64,000 nucleotides of DNA. Source: an uncultured Clostridia bacterium (GTDB lineage: Bacteria > Bacillota > Clostridia > Christensenellales > Borkfalkiaceae). The DNA lies in assembly GCA_944340905.1 (NCBI GenBank), contig CALVLT010000003.1:17184-81183 (forward strand), in the 5' to 3' direction. A model generated the notes under the pieces. It searched no databases. It was not told the DNA's origin and was given only the letters and a program-made list of their open reading frames with translations. Position 1 is the stretch's first letter. Every line of letters starts with the position of its first letter. Of the stretch, positions 24,885 through 35,254 are shown piece after piece. The position numbers were made by a program, and so were the translations under genes.

Positions 24885-26641
24885 GCGATTATCTTGCCGA
24901 ATGGCGCAGGTGGTGCACCGACCCCGTGTTCGACGGGGCGACGCGCGCGCAGGCTGCCGCCATGTCGGATGAGGAAAAGAAGGACGCCTTTTACCGCTCG
25001 CTCTCCTTCGGAACGGGCGGGCTGCGCGGCGTGCTCGGTGCGGGCACCAACCGCATGAACGTCTACACCGTCGGAAAGGCAACGCAGGGGCTTGCCGATT
25101 TCATCCGTTCGCAGACGGGGGAGGGGAGCGTCGTCATCGCCTATGACAGCCGCAGGATGAGCGCCGAATTTGCGCTCGACTCCGCCTGCATCCTCGCCGC
25201 GAACGGGGTGAAGGCGTATCTGTTCGAGGGGCTGCGGCCCACACCCGAGCTCTCCTTTGCGGTGCGCCGGCTCCGCGCCACGGCGGGCATCGTCATCACG
25301 GCGAGCCACAACCCGCCCGCCTACAACGGCTACAAAGTTTACTGGAGCGACGGCGGGCAGATCGTCCCGCCCTATGACGCGCGCATCATCGCCGCCATCG
25401 GTGCGGTACGGGACTATGCCGCCATCCGGCGTATCTCAGAGCGGGAGGCCGCCGCGCGCGGGCTGCTCGTGCGCATCGGCGAAGAGGTGGACGGGCGCTA
25501 CGTGCAGGCGGTCAAAGACCTCGTCCTGCGTCCCGCGCTCGTGCGCGAGATGGGAAAGCGATTGAAGATCGTCTACACGCCGCTGCACGGAACGGGCAAT
25601 CTCCCCGTGCGGCGCGTGCTCGCCGAACTGGGCTTTGAGCACGTGTTCGTCGTGCCCGAGCAGGCGGAGCCGGACGGCAATTTCCCCACCGTGGAATATC
25701 CCAATCCCGAGGACAAGCGCGCCTTTGCGCTCGCGCTCGCCCTTGCAGAGCGGGAGCAGGCCGACCTCGTGCTCGCCACCGATCCCGATGCGGACAGGCT
25801 GGGCGTGTACTGCCGGACGAAGGCGGGGGAATACGTCTCCTTCACGGGCAACATGAGCGGTCTGCTCATCGCCGACTATGTGCTGTCCGCCCGCAGGGAG
25901 CAGGGCCTTCTGCCCGCGCGCGCGGCGGACGGTGCGCTCGTCACCACCGTCGTCTCCTCGGACATGGTATACCCCGTTGCCGCGGAGTACGGACTCACTG
26001 TCATTGAGACGCTCACGGGTTTCAAGTATATCGGCGAGCAGATCAAGTTGTTTGAAGAGGCGGCCCGCGCAAACGGCGGACGGCCGGACGGGGCGAAGGG
26101 CGCCTATGTGTTCGAATTCGGATTCGAGGAGAGCTACGGCTGTCTGGCGGGCACGTATGCGCGCGACAAGGACGCCGTGGCGGCCGTCACGCTGCTGTGC
26201 GAGGCGGCGGCATATCATGCGAGCCGCGGCGAGACGCTCTGGGACGCCATGCTCGCCATGTATGAAAAGTACGGGTTCTATGAAGAGGACCTGGCAAGTC
26301 TCACACTGCAGGGCGCGGACGGCGCGCACCGGATCGCACAGATGATGGATGATCTGCGCGCACATCCCCCCGCGCAGCTTGCGGGCATGCGCGTGCTCGC
26401 CCTGCGCGACTATGCCGCGGGAGTGCGCCGCGACCTTGCCTCGGGGCAGGAGAGCGCGACGGACCTTCCCGCAAGCAATGTGCTGTATTTTGAACTGGAA
26501 GAGGAAGCATGGTGTTGTGTGCGTCCCTCGGGTACCGAGCCGAAGATCAAGTTCTATTTCGGCGCAAAGGGCAAAACGATGCAGAGTGCAAAGGAGAATG
26601 TGCGCCGCCTCAGGCAGGCGCTGCTCGGTCTGGTAAAATAA
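24881..26641 (+). CDS. phosphomannomutase/phosphoglucomutase
   Basis: Alpha-D-phosphohexomutase of the PgcA/PGM2-like type, 586 aa. The phosphoserine is S142 in ITASHNPPAYNGYK, the metal loop is DPDADRLG, the sugar loop is GFEESYG, and the phosphate loop is RPSGTEPKIKF. In this operon the likely job is mannose-6-phosphate to mannose-1-phosphate, but phosphoglucomutase activity cannot be excluded. The GTG at 24881 overlaps the manC stop and follows AGGGAGGAA. A related enzyme is encoded at 40153-41871. Confidence 0.92.
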   Translation: MSDYLAEWRRWCTDPVFDGATRAQAAAMSDEEKKDAFYRSLSFGTGGLRGVLGAGTNRMNVYTVGKATQGLADFIRSQTGEGSVVIAYDSRRMSAEFALDSACILAANGVKAYLFEGLRPTPELSFAVRRLRATAGIVITASHNPPAYNGYKVYWSDGGQIVPPYDARIIAAIGAVRDYAAIRRISEREAAARGLLVRIGEEVDGRYVQAVKDLVLRPALVREMGKRLKIVYTPLHGTGNLPVRRVLAELGFEHVFVVPEQAEPDGNFPTVEYPNPEDKRAFALALALAEREQADLVLATDPDADRLGVYCRTKAGEYVSFTGNMSGLLIADYVLSARREQGLLPARAADGALVTTVVSSDMVYPVAAEYGLTVIETLTGFKYIGEQIKLFEEAARANGGRPDGAKGAYVFEFGFEESYGCLAGTYARDKDAVAAVTLLCEAAAYHASRGETLWDAMLAMYEKYGFYEEDLASLTLQGADGAHRIAQMMDDLRAHPPAQLAGMRVLALRDYAAGVRRDLASGQESATDLPASNVLYFELEEEAWCCVRPSGTEPKIKFYFGAKGKTMQSAKENVRRLRQALLGLVK

Positions 26642-26645
26642 ACAT

Positions 26646-28880
26646 ATGAAGTGTCTTGTTCTCGCGGGCGGCAGCAGCGACAGGCTTTGGCCCCTGTCGC
26701 GCAAGGACTACCCCAAACAATTCATGGAGATCCGTGAAGGCCGTTCCATGTTTCAGGAGACCATCCTGCGCAATATCCCCTATTGCGACGAATTCGTCGT
26801 ACTCACCAACAAGCGGTATGAGAACGTCGTCAGGGGGCAGCTGCAGGCTTTCCAAGGTATCACGTATTCCATTGTGTACGAGCGGGAGGCGCTCAAGACC
26901 GCGCCGCCCGTCATCGCCTATGCAAGGGAGTGCGATCCGGACGAACAGCTGCTCATCGTCTCGTCCGAGTGCCTGACGGAGGGCGACTACGGTGAGAGCA
27001 TGGCGCGCGTCAAGGAGATCGCCGCGCAGGACAAGATGGCGATTGTCGTCTGCAAGCCGACCAACAGCCGCCCGGGCTACAATTTCGTCAACGTGCGCGG
27101 AAAGACGGTCACGTGCAGCCCCAAACGGGGCAAGTACAGCTATTGGGACTGCGGGATCCTCGGCGTAAAGGCGTGGGTGCTGCTCTCCGTTCTGCCCCAC
27201 GGCGTGGTGGAGGACTGCGAGAAATTGCGCATTGCCGACGGCATGCTGGTCTCCGATACGCCCGTCACGCCCGTCAGCCTCTCTAAAATTCTGCACACCG
27301 ACAACTGCGAGCTGGTGCAGGCGACGTTTGAATGGGCGCGCATCACCGACATCACATCCTTCTACGAATACGTCGATAAAGTGACCAGGAACAACGGGAA
27401 TGCCATCGCCTACAACTGCAAGGGGGTGGAGATCGTCAACATTCCCGAACAGAAACTCATCGTTGCGAACGGGCTGAAGAACATCGTCATCGTCAACACG
27501 CGCGATACCGTCTACATTGCCGAAAAATCGCGCGAGGCGGACATCAAGGGCATCGCCCAGAAATACTACCCCGCTAAAAAGCGGTATTTCGATATTCAGC
27601 CCAAGCGCTATCAGACGTGGGGCACGGAGGAGACGATCTACACCACCGACCGCATCACCGTGAGCGATATCACGGTTTACCCCGGCGAAAGCTATGCCTG
27701 CCAGTGCAGGCGCGGGCATGTCGCCAACTATCTCGTCCTGCGCGGCAGCGCCCGCCTGCAGGGCAGCCACGACGAGATCGACTACACCGTCGACCAGAGC
27801 ATCGCGATCGCGGACAACGCCACCTATCAGATCATCAATACGGGCAAGGATGAACTGCAGCTGCTGTATACGGACAGGCGGCTCAAGCCCCTCGCGCACA
27901 GGCGCAAGGGGGAACCCGAGCTGCTCGTGCGCCTCGCGCCCGTGTTCAAGGACAATCTCTGGGGCGGGCAGAAGATCCGCGATATGCTGCACAAGGACAC
28001 CGGAGAGATGGAGCATGTCGCCGAGAGCTGGGAGCTTTCCGCGCATCCGGACGGGGAATCCTGCATCGCGGAGGGGGGATTTGCAGGACTGCCCTTCCCC
28101 GATTATATCGAGGCGATCGGCAGGGAGCGCCTGGGCTGGAAGGCGCAGGGGTATGAAAAATTCCCCGTCATGATCAAGTTTATCGATGCGGGGCAGGACC
28201 TCTCCATTCAGGTGCATCCCGCCGACGACTATGCCTTCTCCGTGGAACGCGAATACGGCAAGAGCGAGATGTGGTATGTGCTCGACGCCGAGGAGGATGC
28301 CTGCATCTACGTCGGGTTCAACCGCGACGTTACGGCACAGGAGCTGCGCAGGCGCATCGAGGACGATACGCTGCCCGAGGTGCTCAACCGCGTTCCCGTG
28401 CACAAGGGGGATGCCTATTTCATGGCGGCGGGCACGGTGCACGCGATCGGCGCGGGGTGCCTCATCTGCGAAGTGCAGCAGTCCTCCAACGTCACTTACC
28501 GGCTGTACGATTACGGCAGGCGGGACAGGGACGGAAAGAAACGCGAGCTGCATGTGGACAAGGCTCTGGACGTTCTGGACATGCACGCCGTCGCGCCCAA
28601 GGCTTTTGACCGTTACGAGGCGCAGATGGGGGCGGACTATGTGAAATCACTCATCGGGGAATGCAAGTATTTCTCCGTGACGCAGTACTTTGTGGACGGG
28701 GAGTGCGATCTTCCGCAGTCGGAGGCAAGCTTTCAGGCGATCGTCGTCATCGAGGGGGAGGGCACCATCTCGGACGGGCGGCTGACTTATAGCTGCGCCG
28801 TGGGCGATACCTTCTTCGCCGCCGCAAAGGAAAAGATCACGTTAAAAGGAAAGATGAAAATTCTGGCAGTCAACGTATAA
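26646..28880 (+). CDS. NTase-cupin-mannose-6-phosphate isomerase fusion protein
   Basis: A 744-aa three-part protein. Residues 1-240 resemble a mannose-1-phosphate guanylyltransferase ([21 protein letters not shown]) but the usual GGxGTR is GGSSDR and the FVEKP loop is absent between GYNFVNV and WDCGILGV. Residues about 315-405 are a cupin like the type II PMI tail ([19 protein letters not shown]). Residues about 425-744 are a complete class I ManA isomerase: [71 protein letters not shown]. The isomerase should make mannose-6-phosphate from fructose-6-phosphate. Because a full manC is 2.8 kb upstream, the N-terminal domain may be regulatory or inactive. Confidence 0.88.
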   Translation: MKCLVLAGGSSDRLWPLSRKDYPKQFMEIREGRSMFQETILRNIPYCDEFVVLTNKRYENVVRGQLQAFQGITYSIVYEREALKTAPPVIAYARECDPDEQLLIVSSECLTEGDYGESMARVKEIAAQDKMAIVVCKPTNSRPGYNFVNVRGKTVTCSPKRGKYSYWDCGILGVKAWVLLSVLPHGVVEDCEKLRIADGMLVSDTPVTPVSLSKILHTDNCELVQATFEWARITDITSFYEYVDKVTRNNGNAIAYNCKGVEIVNIPEQKLIVANGLKNIVIVNTRDTVYIAEKSREADIKGIAQKYYPAKKRYFDIQPKRYQTWGTEETIYTTDRITVSDITVYPGESYACQCRRGHVANYLVLRGSARLQGSHDEIDYTVDQSIAIADNATYQIINTGKDELQLLYTDRRLKPLAHRRKGEPELLVRLAPVFKDNLWGGQKIRDMLHKDTGEMEHVAESWELSAHPDGESCIAEGGFAGLPFPDYIEAIGRERLGWKAQGYEKFPVMIKFIDAGQDLSIQVHPADDYAFSVEREYGKSEMWYVLDAEEDACIYVGFNRDVTAQELRRRIEDDTLPEVLNRVPVHKGDAYFMAAGTVHAIGAGCLICEVQQSSNVTYRLYDYGRRDRDGKKRELHVDKALDVLDMHAVAPKAFDRYEAQMGADYVKSLIGECKYFSVTQYFVDGECDLPQSEASFQAIVVIEGEGTISDGRLTYSCAVGDTFFAAAKEKITLKGKMKILAVNV

Positions 28881-28896
28881 ACGCAGGAGTTCGGAA

Positions 28897-29949
28897 ATGA
28901 AAAAAGCATTGATCACAGGCATTACGGGGCAGGACGGCAGTTATCTGGCGGAGTTTCTGCTGGAAAAAGGGTATGAAGTGCACGGCATCGTGCGCCGCTC
29001 GTCCGTTTCCAATACGCAGCGCATCGACCATCTGATTGCAAAAAATGCGCTCACGCTGCACGACGGCGACCTGTCCGATTCGTCGAGCATCATCCGTATC
29101 GTGGCGCAGGTCCGTCCGGATGAGATATACAACCTTGCGGCGCAGAGCCACGTGCAGGTCAGCTTTGACGTGCCCGAATATTCGGGCGATGTGGATGCAC
29201 TCGGCGTTCTGCGCGTTCTCGAGGCCGTCCGCATTCTTGGGCTTGGCAAGATGTGCCGCATCTACCAGGCATCCACTTCCGAGCTGTTCGGCAAAGTGGA
29301 GGAGATCCCGCAGCGCGAAACAACGCCCTTCCATCCGTACAGCCCTTATGCCGTTGCCAAGCAGTACGGCTACTGGATCACCAAGGAATACCGCGAGGCA
29401 TACGGCATGTTCGCCGTCAGCGGCATTCTGTTCAATCATGAATCGGAGCGCCGCGGGGAGAATTTCGTCACGCGCAAGATCACGCTTGCAGCGGGGCGCA
29501 TCGCCTGCGGCCTGCAGGATCATCTGGAGCTTGGCAATCTCGACAGCCTGCGCGACTGGGGCTATGCAAAGGACTATGTGGAGTGCATGTGGCTCATCCT
29601 TCAGCACGATACCCCCGAGGACTTCGTGATCGCCACGGGCGTACAGCATACGGTCAGGGATTTTACGGAACGTGCGTTCCGCCACGTCGGCATCGAGCTT
29701 CGCTGGGAGGGGAGCGGCGTCGACGAAAAGGGGTATGACGTCCGCACGGGCGAGATGCTTGTCTGCGTCAATCCCAAGTGGTTCCGCCCCACCGATGTGG
29801 ATAACCTCTGGGGCGACCCGACCAAAGCCAGGACCGTCCTCGGCTGGAACCCGCAAAAGACGAGCTATGAAGAACTCGTGCGCATCATGGCCGAACATGA
29901 CTTCGCGCTTGCAAAGCGGGAGGCCGCGGCAAAGAAGGGGATGCTATGA
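28897..29949 (+). CDS. gmd: GDP-mannose 4,6-dehydratase
   Basis: SDR-family dehydratase, 350 aa, converting GDP-D-mannose to GDP-4-keto-6-deoxymannose with bound [17 protein letters not shown] is the nucleotide motif, [11 protein letters not shown] and STSELFGKV are Gmd signatures, and the catalytic Y151xxxK155 is in [27 protein letters not shown]-like substrate loop is present as [14 protein letters not shown]. It overlaps the fucose synthase gene by ATGATG. Confidence 0.97.
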   Translation: MKKALITGITGQDGSYLAEFLLEKGYEVHGIVRRSSVSNTQRIDHLIAKNALTLHDGDLSDSSSIIRIVAQVRPDEIYNLAAQSHVQVSFDVPEYSGDVDALGVLRVLEAVRILGLGKMCRIYQASTSELFGKVEEIPQRETTPFHPYSPYAVAKQYGYWITKEYREAYGMFAVSGILFNHESERRGENFVTRKITLAAGRIACGLQDHLELGNLDSLRDWGYAKDYVECMWLILQHDTPEDFVIATGVQHTVRDFTERAFRHVGIELRWEGSGVDEKGYDVRTGEMLVCVNPKWFRPTDVDNLWGDPTKARTVLGWNPQKTSYEELVRIMAEHDFALAKREAAAKKGML

Positions 29950-30890
29950 TGGAAAAAACCGCAAAAATATATGTGGCGGGCCACCGCGGCATGGTCGGTT
30001 CCGCCATCGTCCGTGAGCTGCAGCGGCAGGGCTATGCCAACATTGTCACAAGGACGCATCAGGAGCTGGACCTCATCCGCCAGGATCAGGTCGAGGCGTT
30101 CTTTAAGCAGGAACGGCCCGAATACGTCTTTCTCGCTGCGGCCAAGGTGGGCGGCATCGCTGCCAATGCCGAGGCGCTCGCCGACTTCATGTACGACAAC
30201 ATGATGTTGGAGATGAACGTCATTCACGCGGCATGGCGCAACGGCTGTAAAAAGCTGGAATTTCTCGGTTCGTCCTGCATCTATCCGCGCCTTGCGCCGC
30301 AGCCCATGCCGGAGAGTTGCCTTTTGACTTCCGCACTCGAAAAGACCAACGAGGCATATGCGCTCGCCAAAATTTCGGGGCTGAAGTACTGCGAATTTCT
30401 CAACAGGCAGTACGGCACGGACTATATCTCCGTCATGCCCACCAACCTCTACGGTCCGAACGACAACTATCATCCGACGCACAGCCATGTGCTGCCCGCG
30501 CTCATCCGCCGCTTTCACGAGGCGAAGGAGAGCGGCGTGCCCTATGTCACCTGCTGGGGGGACGGCAGCCCGCTTCGGGAGTTCCTGTACGTGGACGACC
30601 TTGCAAACCTGTGCGTCTTTCTCATGAATCACTACAGCGGGAATGAGACGGTGAATGCGGGAACGGGCAAGGAAATTTCCATTAAGGAACTGACGGAGCT
30701 GGTGGCGGATGTGGTCGGCTATCGCGGCGAGATCAGGTGGGATACGAGCAAGCCAAACGGCACGCCGAGAAAATTGTTGGATGTTTCCAAAGCGGCAAAA
30801 CTCGGCTGGACGTACAAAACGGAGCTTCGCGACGGCATCCGCCTCGCCTACGACGACTTCCTGCGTAACCCCGTTCGCGCGGAGAGATGA
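29946..30890 (+). CDS. fcl: GDP-L-fucose synthase
   Basis: Epimerase-reductase (WcaG/Fcl), 314 aa, turning GDP-4-keto-6-deoxymannose into GDP-L-fucose with NADPH. The N-terminal [15 protein letters not shown] is diagnostic, [15 protein letters not shown] carries the catalytic Ser/Cys, and [12 protein letters not shown] carries Yxxx[21 protein letters not shown] and [17 protein letters not shown] complete the family pattern. The start may be the ATG at 29946 or at 29949. With manC, the phosphomutase, the PMI and gmd this gives a full route from fructose-6-phosphate to GDP-L-fucose. Confidence 0.97.
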   Translation: MMEKTAKIYVAGHRGMVGSAIVRELQRQGYANIVTRTHQELDLIRQDQVEAFFKQERPEYVFLAAAKVGGIAANAEALADFMYDNMMLEMNVIHAAWRNGCKKLEFLGSSCIYPRLAPQPMPESCLLTSALEKTNEAYALAKISGLKYCEFLNRQYGTDYISVMPTNLYGPNDNYHPTHSHVLPALIRRFHEAKESGVPYVTCWGDGSPLREFLYVDDLANLCVFLMNHYSGNETVNAGTGKEISIKELTELVADVVGYRGEIRWDTSKPNGTPRKLLDVSKAAKLGWTYKTELRDGIRLAYDDFLRNPVRAER

Positions 30891-32242
30891 GTATGAGTAA
30901 AAAGACCGATCAAAAGAAAAAGTTGTTGGTATATGCAAATTACTATTATCCCGAACTGGCTTCCACGGCGCAGCTGTGCACCGATATCTGTGAAGGGCTG
31001 AAGGATACTTTTGACATCACTGTGATCTGTACCGTTCCCTGTTATACGGGTACCATTCCGCAGGAATACAGGAAAAAGAAATATTATCGGGAAGAATATA
31101 ACGGCGTCAAGGTAATCAGGGTCAGGGTGCCCGATGTCGATAAACACAGCAAAAAGAGCAGGGTCAAGCACATTCTGGCCTACTTTTTCCGCTCGGTTTG
31201 GGCAACTTTCAAGGCTCCGGGGGCGGATTTGATCTTTGCCATTTCTCAGCCGCCGGTTTTGGGGGGAATGCTGGGCGTGATCGGCAAACGCATCAATCTG
31301 TTCTTCAGGTTCAGGCGGGCAAAGTATATTTATAATATTCAGGATTATAACCCCGAACAGACGATCGCCGTTGGCTACAGCAAAAACAAAGCCGTATTGA
31401 AGGCGATGATGGCGTTCGATAAGCATAGCTGCAAGGTTGCAGATAAAGTGATCGTTGTCGGCAGCGACATGGTCGAAACAATGAAAAAGCGTTTCACAAA
31501 GCGGAACGGAACATTGTCGAAGGCCATGCCGGAGACTGAATTCATCAACAACTGGATGGACCATACACAGATATATCCTCTGCCGCGTGAGCACGAAAAG
31601 GTTGCTGCTTTCAAACAAAAATACGGGCTGGAAAATAAATTTGTGATCATGTATTCCGGCAATATCGGCCTCTATTATGATCTGGAAAATATTATGCGGG
31701 TGATCGGAAAATTCAAGGACGATTCCGAAGTGGTATTCCCGTTCGTCGGGGACGGAACGCTGAAGCAGACGTTGCAGGAATATGTGCAGGAACAGGGGCT
31801 GAAGAACGTTGTATTTATTCCCTATCAGGCAAAAGAGGAATTGATATACAGTCTGAATGCGGCAGACGTGCTTTGGGTCGTCAATGCAAAAGGAATAAAG
31901 GGGATTTCCTGTCCATCCAAATTATATGGGGTGTTGGCGGTGGCAAAGCCCGTTCTCGGCGTTTTGGAAGAGGGTACGGAAGCCCGTAACATCGTGGAAA
32001 AGACCCAATGCGGCAAGGTTGTCTCGCCCGGGGATTATGACGGGATAGAACGTATCATCCGTGAGTTGATCGCTGAAAATCCGGACATACTGTCTGAGCA
32101 GGGAACAAGAGGCTATCACTATATGCTTGAGAATCTGACGAAAGATATTTCGGTCGCAAAGTACAAAAAAGCCTTGGAGGCGTTAGTGATTGCGAAAAGA
32201 CAGGAAAAGAATAGCTGCGGGCATGAAGGAAAGACGATATGA
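30887..32242 (+). CDS. glycosyltransferase family 4 (WcaI/WbuB-like)
   Basis: GT-B glycosyltransferase, 451 aa. The N-terminal acceptor domain starts [19 protein letters not shown], with [16 protein letters not shown] and [13 protein letters not shown] typical of WcaI/WbuB fucosyl or acetamido-sugar transferases. The donor domain has [35 protein letters not shown] and a C-terminal [16 protein letters not shown]. Acceptor and donor cannot be told from sequence; GDP-fucose is a reasonable donor given the context. GC content begins to fall within this gene. It overlaps both neighbours by ATGA. Confidence 0.9.
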   Translation: MSMSKKTDQKKKLLVYANYYYPELASTAQLCTDICEGLKDTFDITVICTVPCYTGTIPQEYRKKKYYREEYNGVKVIRVRVPDVDKHSKKSRVKHILAYFFRSVWATFKAPGADLIFAISQPPVLGGMLGVIGKRINLFFRFRRAKYIYNIQDYNPEQTIAVGYSKNKAVLKAMMAFDKHSCKVADKVIVVGSDMVETMKKRFTKRNGTLSKAMPETEFINNWMDHTQIYPLPREHEKVAAFKQKYGLENKFVIMYSGNIGLYYDLENIMRVIGKFKDDSEVVFPFVGDGTLKQTLQEYVQEQGLKNVVFIPYQAKEELIYSLNAADVLWVVNAKGIKGISCPSKLYGVLAVAKPVLGVLEEGTEARNIVEKTQCGKVVSPGDYDGIERIIRELIAENPDILSEQGTRGYHYMLENLTKDISVAKYKKALEALVIAKRQEKNSCGHEGKTI

Positions 32243-32820
32243 ATAGTAATTGGTTCAAATTGATACTGAAATTGCAGAAAATAAAATATGGTAAAAAGCT
32301 GAAATTGGAAGGAATGCCTGTTATTGTTAATAAAGGTAAAGAACTTGTCATAGGGGATCATGTAACTGTTAAAAGCGGGTTTTTATCCAATTTAGTAGGT
32401 CTTTATTCACGCAGTATTATAATAACAAGAACGCCGCAAGCAGTCATTCAAATCGGGAATCATGTTGGTATTTCAGGAGCAACAATATATGCAAGAAAGG
32501 GCATTTACATCGGAGACAATACATTGATTGGGGGAAATGCCAAAATATTGGACAATGATTTTCATCCGTTGGATGCCATTGAAAGAAATAAACTTGAGAG
32601 GGGAGATAATAAAGAGGAGATAGAGATACCGTCCAAAGAAATTCATATCGGCGCTAATTGTTTTATTGGTTGTAATACAATTATATTGAAAGGAACTTCT
32701 TTGGGCGATGGTTGTGTTGTGGGTGCGGGAGCCGTGGTTTCAGGGGTATTTCCTGAGAACAGTGTGATCGTTGGAAATCCTGCGCGAGTGATTCGTACTT
32801 TATCTCACAAAGAATTATGA
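32239..32820 (+). CDS. left-handed beta-helix acyltransferase (acetyltransferase)
   Basis: Hexapeptide-repeat acyltransferase, 193 aa, of the WcaF/serine-acetyltransferase-like kind. Repeats run from about residue 35 to the C terminus (VIGDHVTVKSG, IQIGNHVGISG, IYIGDNTLIGGNAKI, IHIGANCFIGCNTIIL), with the catalytic-type histidine in NDFHPLD and the C-terminal GNPARVIR end cap. It probably O-acetylates a repeat-unit sugar. The gene is strikingly AT-rich compared with the operon before it, marking the left edge of the AT-rich block. Confidence 0.9.
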   Translation: MNSNWFKLILKLQKIKYGKKLKLEGMPVIVNKGKELVIGDHVTVKSGFLSNLVGLYSRSIIITRTPQAVIQIGNHVGISGATIYARKGIYIGDNTLIGGNAKILDNDFHPLDAIERNKLERGDNKEEIEIPSKEIHIGANCFIGCNTIILKGTSLGDGCVVGAGAVVSGVFPENSVIVGNPARVIRTLSHKEL

Positions 32821-33920
32821 AAATCGCATATGTTAATTCATTTAGTAATGGATCAACCGGTAAAATTGTAAGAAAGCAAATCGCAGATGATGTATCATCT
32901 CATATTGAAAGTCGCTTATATTATGCACGTGGACCGCAATATGATGATTTGTCTGTTAATTTTTCTTCCAAGACGGATATCTATCTCCATGGTGTTTTTT
33001 CCAGAATGTTTGACAGCCAAGGATTGCACTCAAAAGGCAAGACAGGGCGGTTGATCGCACTTTTGAAGGAATATGATCCGGATGTGATTCATCTTCACAA
33101 TCTGCATGGGTATTATCTGAATTATCCGTTGCTGTTTCGTTATTTGAAACGATCCGGAAAGCAGGTGCGCTGGACGCTGCATGACTGCTGGGCATTTACG
33201 GGGCATTGTGCTTATTTCAGTTATGTCGGGTGCGAAAAATGGAAAACCGGATGCTATCAATGTCCGCAAAAACATTCCTATCCGAAGTCGCTGTTATTGG
33301 ATCGTTCCAAACGAAACTATCGTCTGAAGAAACAATGGTTTACCTGTCTTGACGAGAGCCAAATGACGCTTATCACGCCGTCGGAGTGGTTGGCGGGATT
33401 GGTGCGGCAGTCTTTCTTGGGGAAGTATGAAGTAACCGTAAAGCGAAATCAAATCGACAGGAATATTTTTTATCCGCGCGATCCTGCAAGAGTAATTGAA
33501 AAGTATGGGTTGCAGGGAAAAAAAATTATTTTGGGCGTTGCAGGAGTATGGGATGACCGAAAGGGCCTGAAATTCTTTGTTCAGCTCGATCAGGCGCTCG
33601 ATCATGACAGGCAGCAGATCGTGCTTGTGGGGGTATCGGAAAAACAGGCAAAAGAGCTGCAGAAAAGCACGTGGATACAGCCCGTTTTACGCACGGAAAA
33701 TCAGGAAGAATTGGCGGAACTGTATTCTGCGGCCGATGTCTTTTTCAATCCTACGATGGAAGAAAATTATCCGACCGTCAATCTGGAGGCGCAGGCATGC
33801 GGCACAAAGGTCTTGTCGTTTGATACGGGCGGCTGCAGAGAAACAGATTTGGGTATGGGCTTATTTGAACTTTGCAGCAGCGAAAATTTCATTGAAAAGA
33901 TGTTAAAAAAGAATTATTGA
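32817..33920 (+). CDS. glycosyltransferase family 4 (WcaC/WcaL-like)
   Basis: GT-B glycosyltransferase, 367 aa. HLHNLHGYYLNYPLLF and TLHDCWAFTGHCAYF with a CxxW/CxxC-like cluster (GCEKWKTGCYQC) are typical of colanic-acid-type WcaC transferases. The donor half has GVAGVWDDRKGLKFF, PVLRTENQEELAELYSAADVFF and PTMEENYPTVNLEAQACG with the conserved glutamate. The C terminus ends soon after the donor motif, a little short for the family. The gene is AT-rich and overlaps the acyltransferase by ATGA. Confidence 0.9.
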   Translation: MKIAYVNSFSNGSTGKIVRKQIADDVSSHIESRLYYARGPQYDDLSVNFSSKTDIYLHGVFSRMFDSQGLHSKGKTGRLIALLKEYDPDVIHLHNLHGYYLNYPLLFRYLKRSGKQVRWTLHDCWAFTGHCAYFSYVGCEKWKTGCYQCPQKHSYPKSLLLDRSKRNYRLKKQWFTCLDESQMTLITPSEWLAGLVRQSFLGKYEVTVKRNQIDRNIFYPRDPARVIEKYGLQGKKIILGVAGVWDDRKGLKFFVQLDQALDHDRQQIVLVGVSEKQAKELQKSTWIQPVLRTENQEELAELYSAADVFFNPTMEENYPTVNLEAQACGTKVLSFDTGGCRETDLGMGLFELCSSENFIEKMLKKNY

Positions 33921-35212
33921 TGGAACATGTTATGGAAAGGAACAGAGATGTAAATTATATGAATGACCTCGTGTTTTATCTCGGGGTATTCTTTATTCCG
34001 TTTGATAATTTATTCTTTGCTCCGTCAGCAGGCTGGGCAACAATTGCGCCTATTATTTTGTTTTGTTACGTATTACTAAATCTAAAATACGTAACTGTTA
34101 ATTTTAAGGTTATTATTATTGCTTTTCTAGTTGCTATTCTATCACTCATTAATTACATTTCCTTTTCGCCAACAGCAGAAGGATTATTTGATTGTGTAAG
34201 TACATTATGTTTGGGGATTGCGTTTTATTTGGCGATTAATATTTTCTTTTTAAAAAAGAATAATTCGGCAAAATTGTTTTTACAAATTTTATTTATTGCT
34301 TATACTATTGCATTCTGTTATGGTTTGATTTCCTTGTTAAATCTTCCTGCATTTGAGTCTTTTAGAATGCTATTTGAAAAAAGAAATTATGAGGGCAGAT
34401 TACAGTATACATTTACAGAGCCTTCATTTATTTCTATGCATTTATATGGCGTAATGTTACCATGCATTTTTATATTCAAGAAATATGTGCATGAAGTAAA
34501 AAAACTAAAAATATTATTGTTATGCTACGTTGTTATAACTTGTGTTTTTGGCGCAAGCGCAAGATTTTATTTGGATACGTTAGTAGTTGCTGCAATTTTA
34601 TTCGTGCAATGGATTGTTCATGTTAAGAGTGTTAAAAATGCTTTGATTGGAATGTCTGTTGCGGTAATTGTATCAATGGCAGGGATAGTATTCGTTTTCA
34701 GTCAAGAAAGGTTGAGGACAATATTGGATTTAGGGGTTTATGCTGATGCATCTTTAGCGTCAAGATTTTTTAGAATCAATGCAATAATCAAGGGATTGTT
34801 TCAAGATTCGATGCATGCCATTTTTGGTTTTGGGATTGGAAATACGTCATATCCATTCAATATGGGTTATGATAGCGCATTGGCTGAATATCAGAATTCT
34901 TATATGGCTGAGATACTTGATCTAAAAGATACTACAGCAACGTCCTTTTTTTGTGGACATTTGCGCGTAATAGCCGAAATGGGACTAATATTTTATATTT
35001 TATTTATGGCTGTGTTATGGAAAAAGAGCAAAGGGAATCGAATTTTGTTTGTTTTAGTAGTATATTTGTATGTTCAGTTTGATTCTTATGCGTTTTATAC
35101 CGTTTGGCTGCTGTTATTTTATTCGTCTTACTCGCGAACTGGCGCTTATGCGAAGAAAAAAATGTTGAGCTCAAACGGTTCCTGTATTCAAACTGTATCC
35201 GCTAAAATATAA
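33920..35212 (+). CDS. wzy: Wzy-type polysaccharide polymerase (O-antigen ligase-like)
   Basis: A 430-aa polytopic protein with about ten hydrophobic segments and an extracytoplasmic loop between roughly residues 235 and 345, the layout of Wzy polymerases and O-antigen ligases. The short block TFTEPSFISMHLYG and a loop containing GFGIGNTSYPFN are typical. It should polymerise flipped repeat units. This is the most AT-rich gene here: the 60 bases from 34081 contain 14 G+C, while 60 bases in nusA (from 50401) contain 41. The start is uncertain (ATG at 33920, 33932 or 33959); no good ribosome site is seen. Confidence 0.82.
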   Translation: MEHVMERNRDVNYMNDLVFYLGVFFIPFDNLFFAPSAGWATIAPIILFCYVLLNLKYVTVNFKVIIIAFLVAILSLINYISFSPTAEGLFDCVSTLCLGIAFYLAINIFFLKKNNSAKLFLQILFIAYTIAFCYGLISLLNLPAFESFRMLFEKRNYEGRLQYTFTEPSFISMHLYGVMLPCIFIFKKYVHEVKKLKILLLCYVVITCVFGASARFYLDTLVVAAILFVQWIVHVKSVKNALIGMSVAVIVSMAGIVFVFSQERLRTILDLGVYADASLASRFFRINAIIKGLFQDSMHAIFGFGIGNTSYPFNMGYDSALAEYQNSYMAEILDLKDTTATSFFCGHLRVIAEMGLIFYILFMAVLWKKSKGNRILFVLVVYLYVQFDSYAFYTVWLLLFYSSYSRTGAYAKKKMLSSNGSCIQTVSAKI

Positions 35213-35254
35213 AAGTTGTGCGTGTTTTTGATAGGCGGAGAATCAAGTATAGGT

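Noticed and set aside
32239-35212. Insertion sequence or prophage as source of the AT-rich block
   Set aside because: No transposase, integrase, terminal inverted repeats or phage genes are present; all frames are polysaccharide genes.
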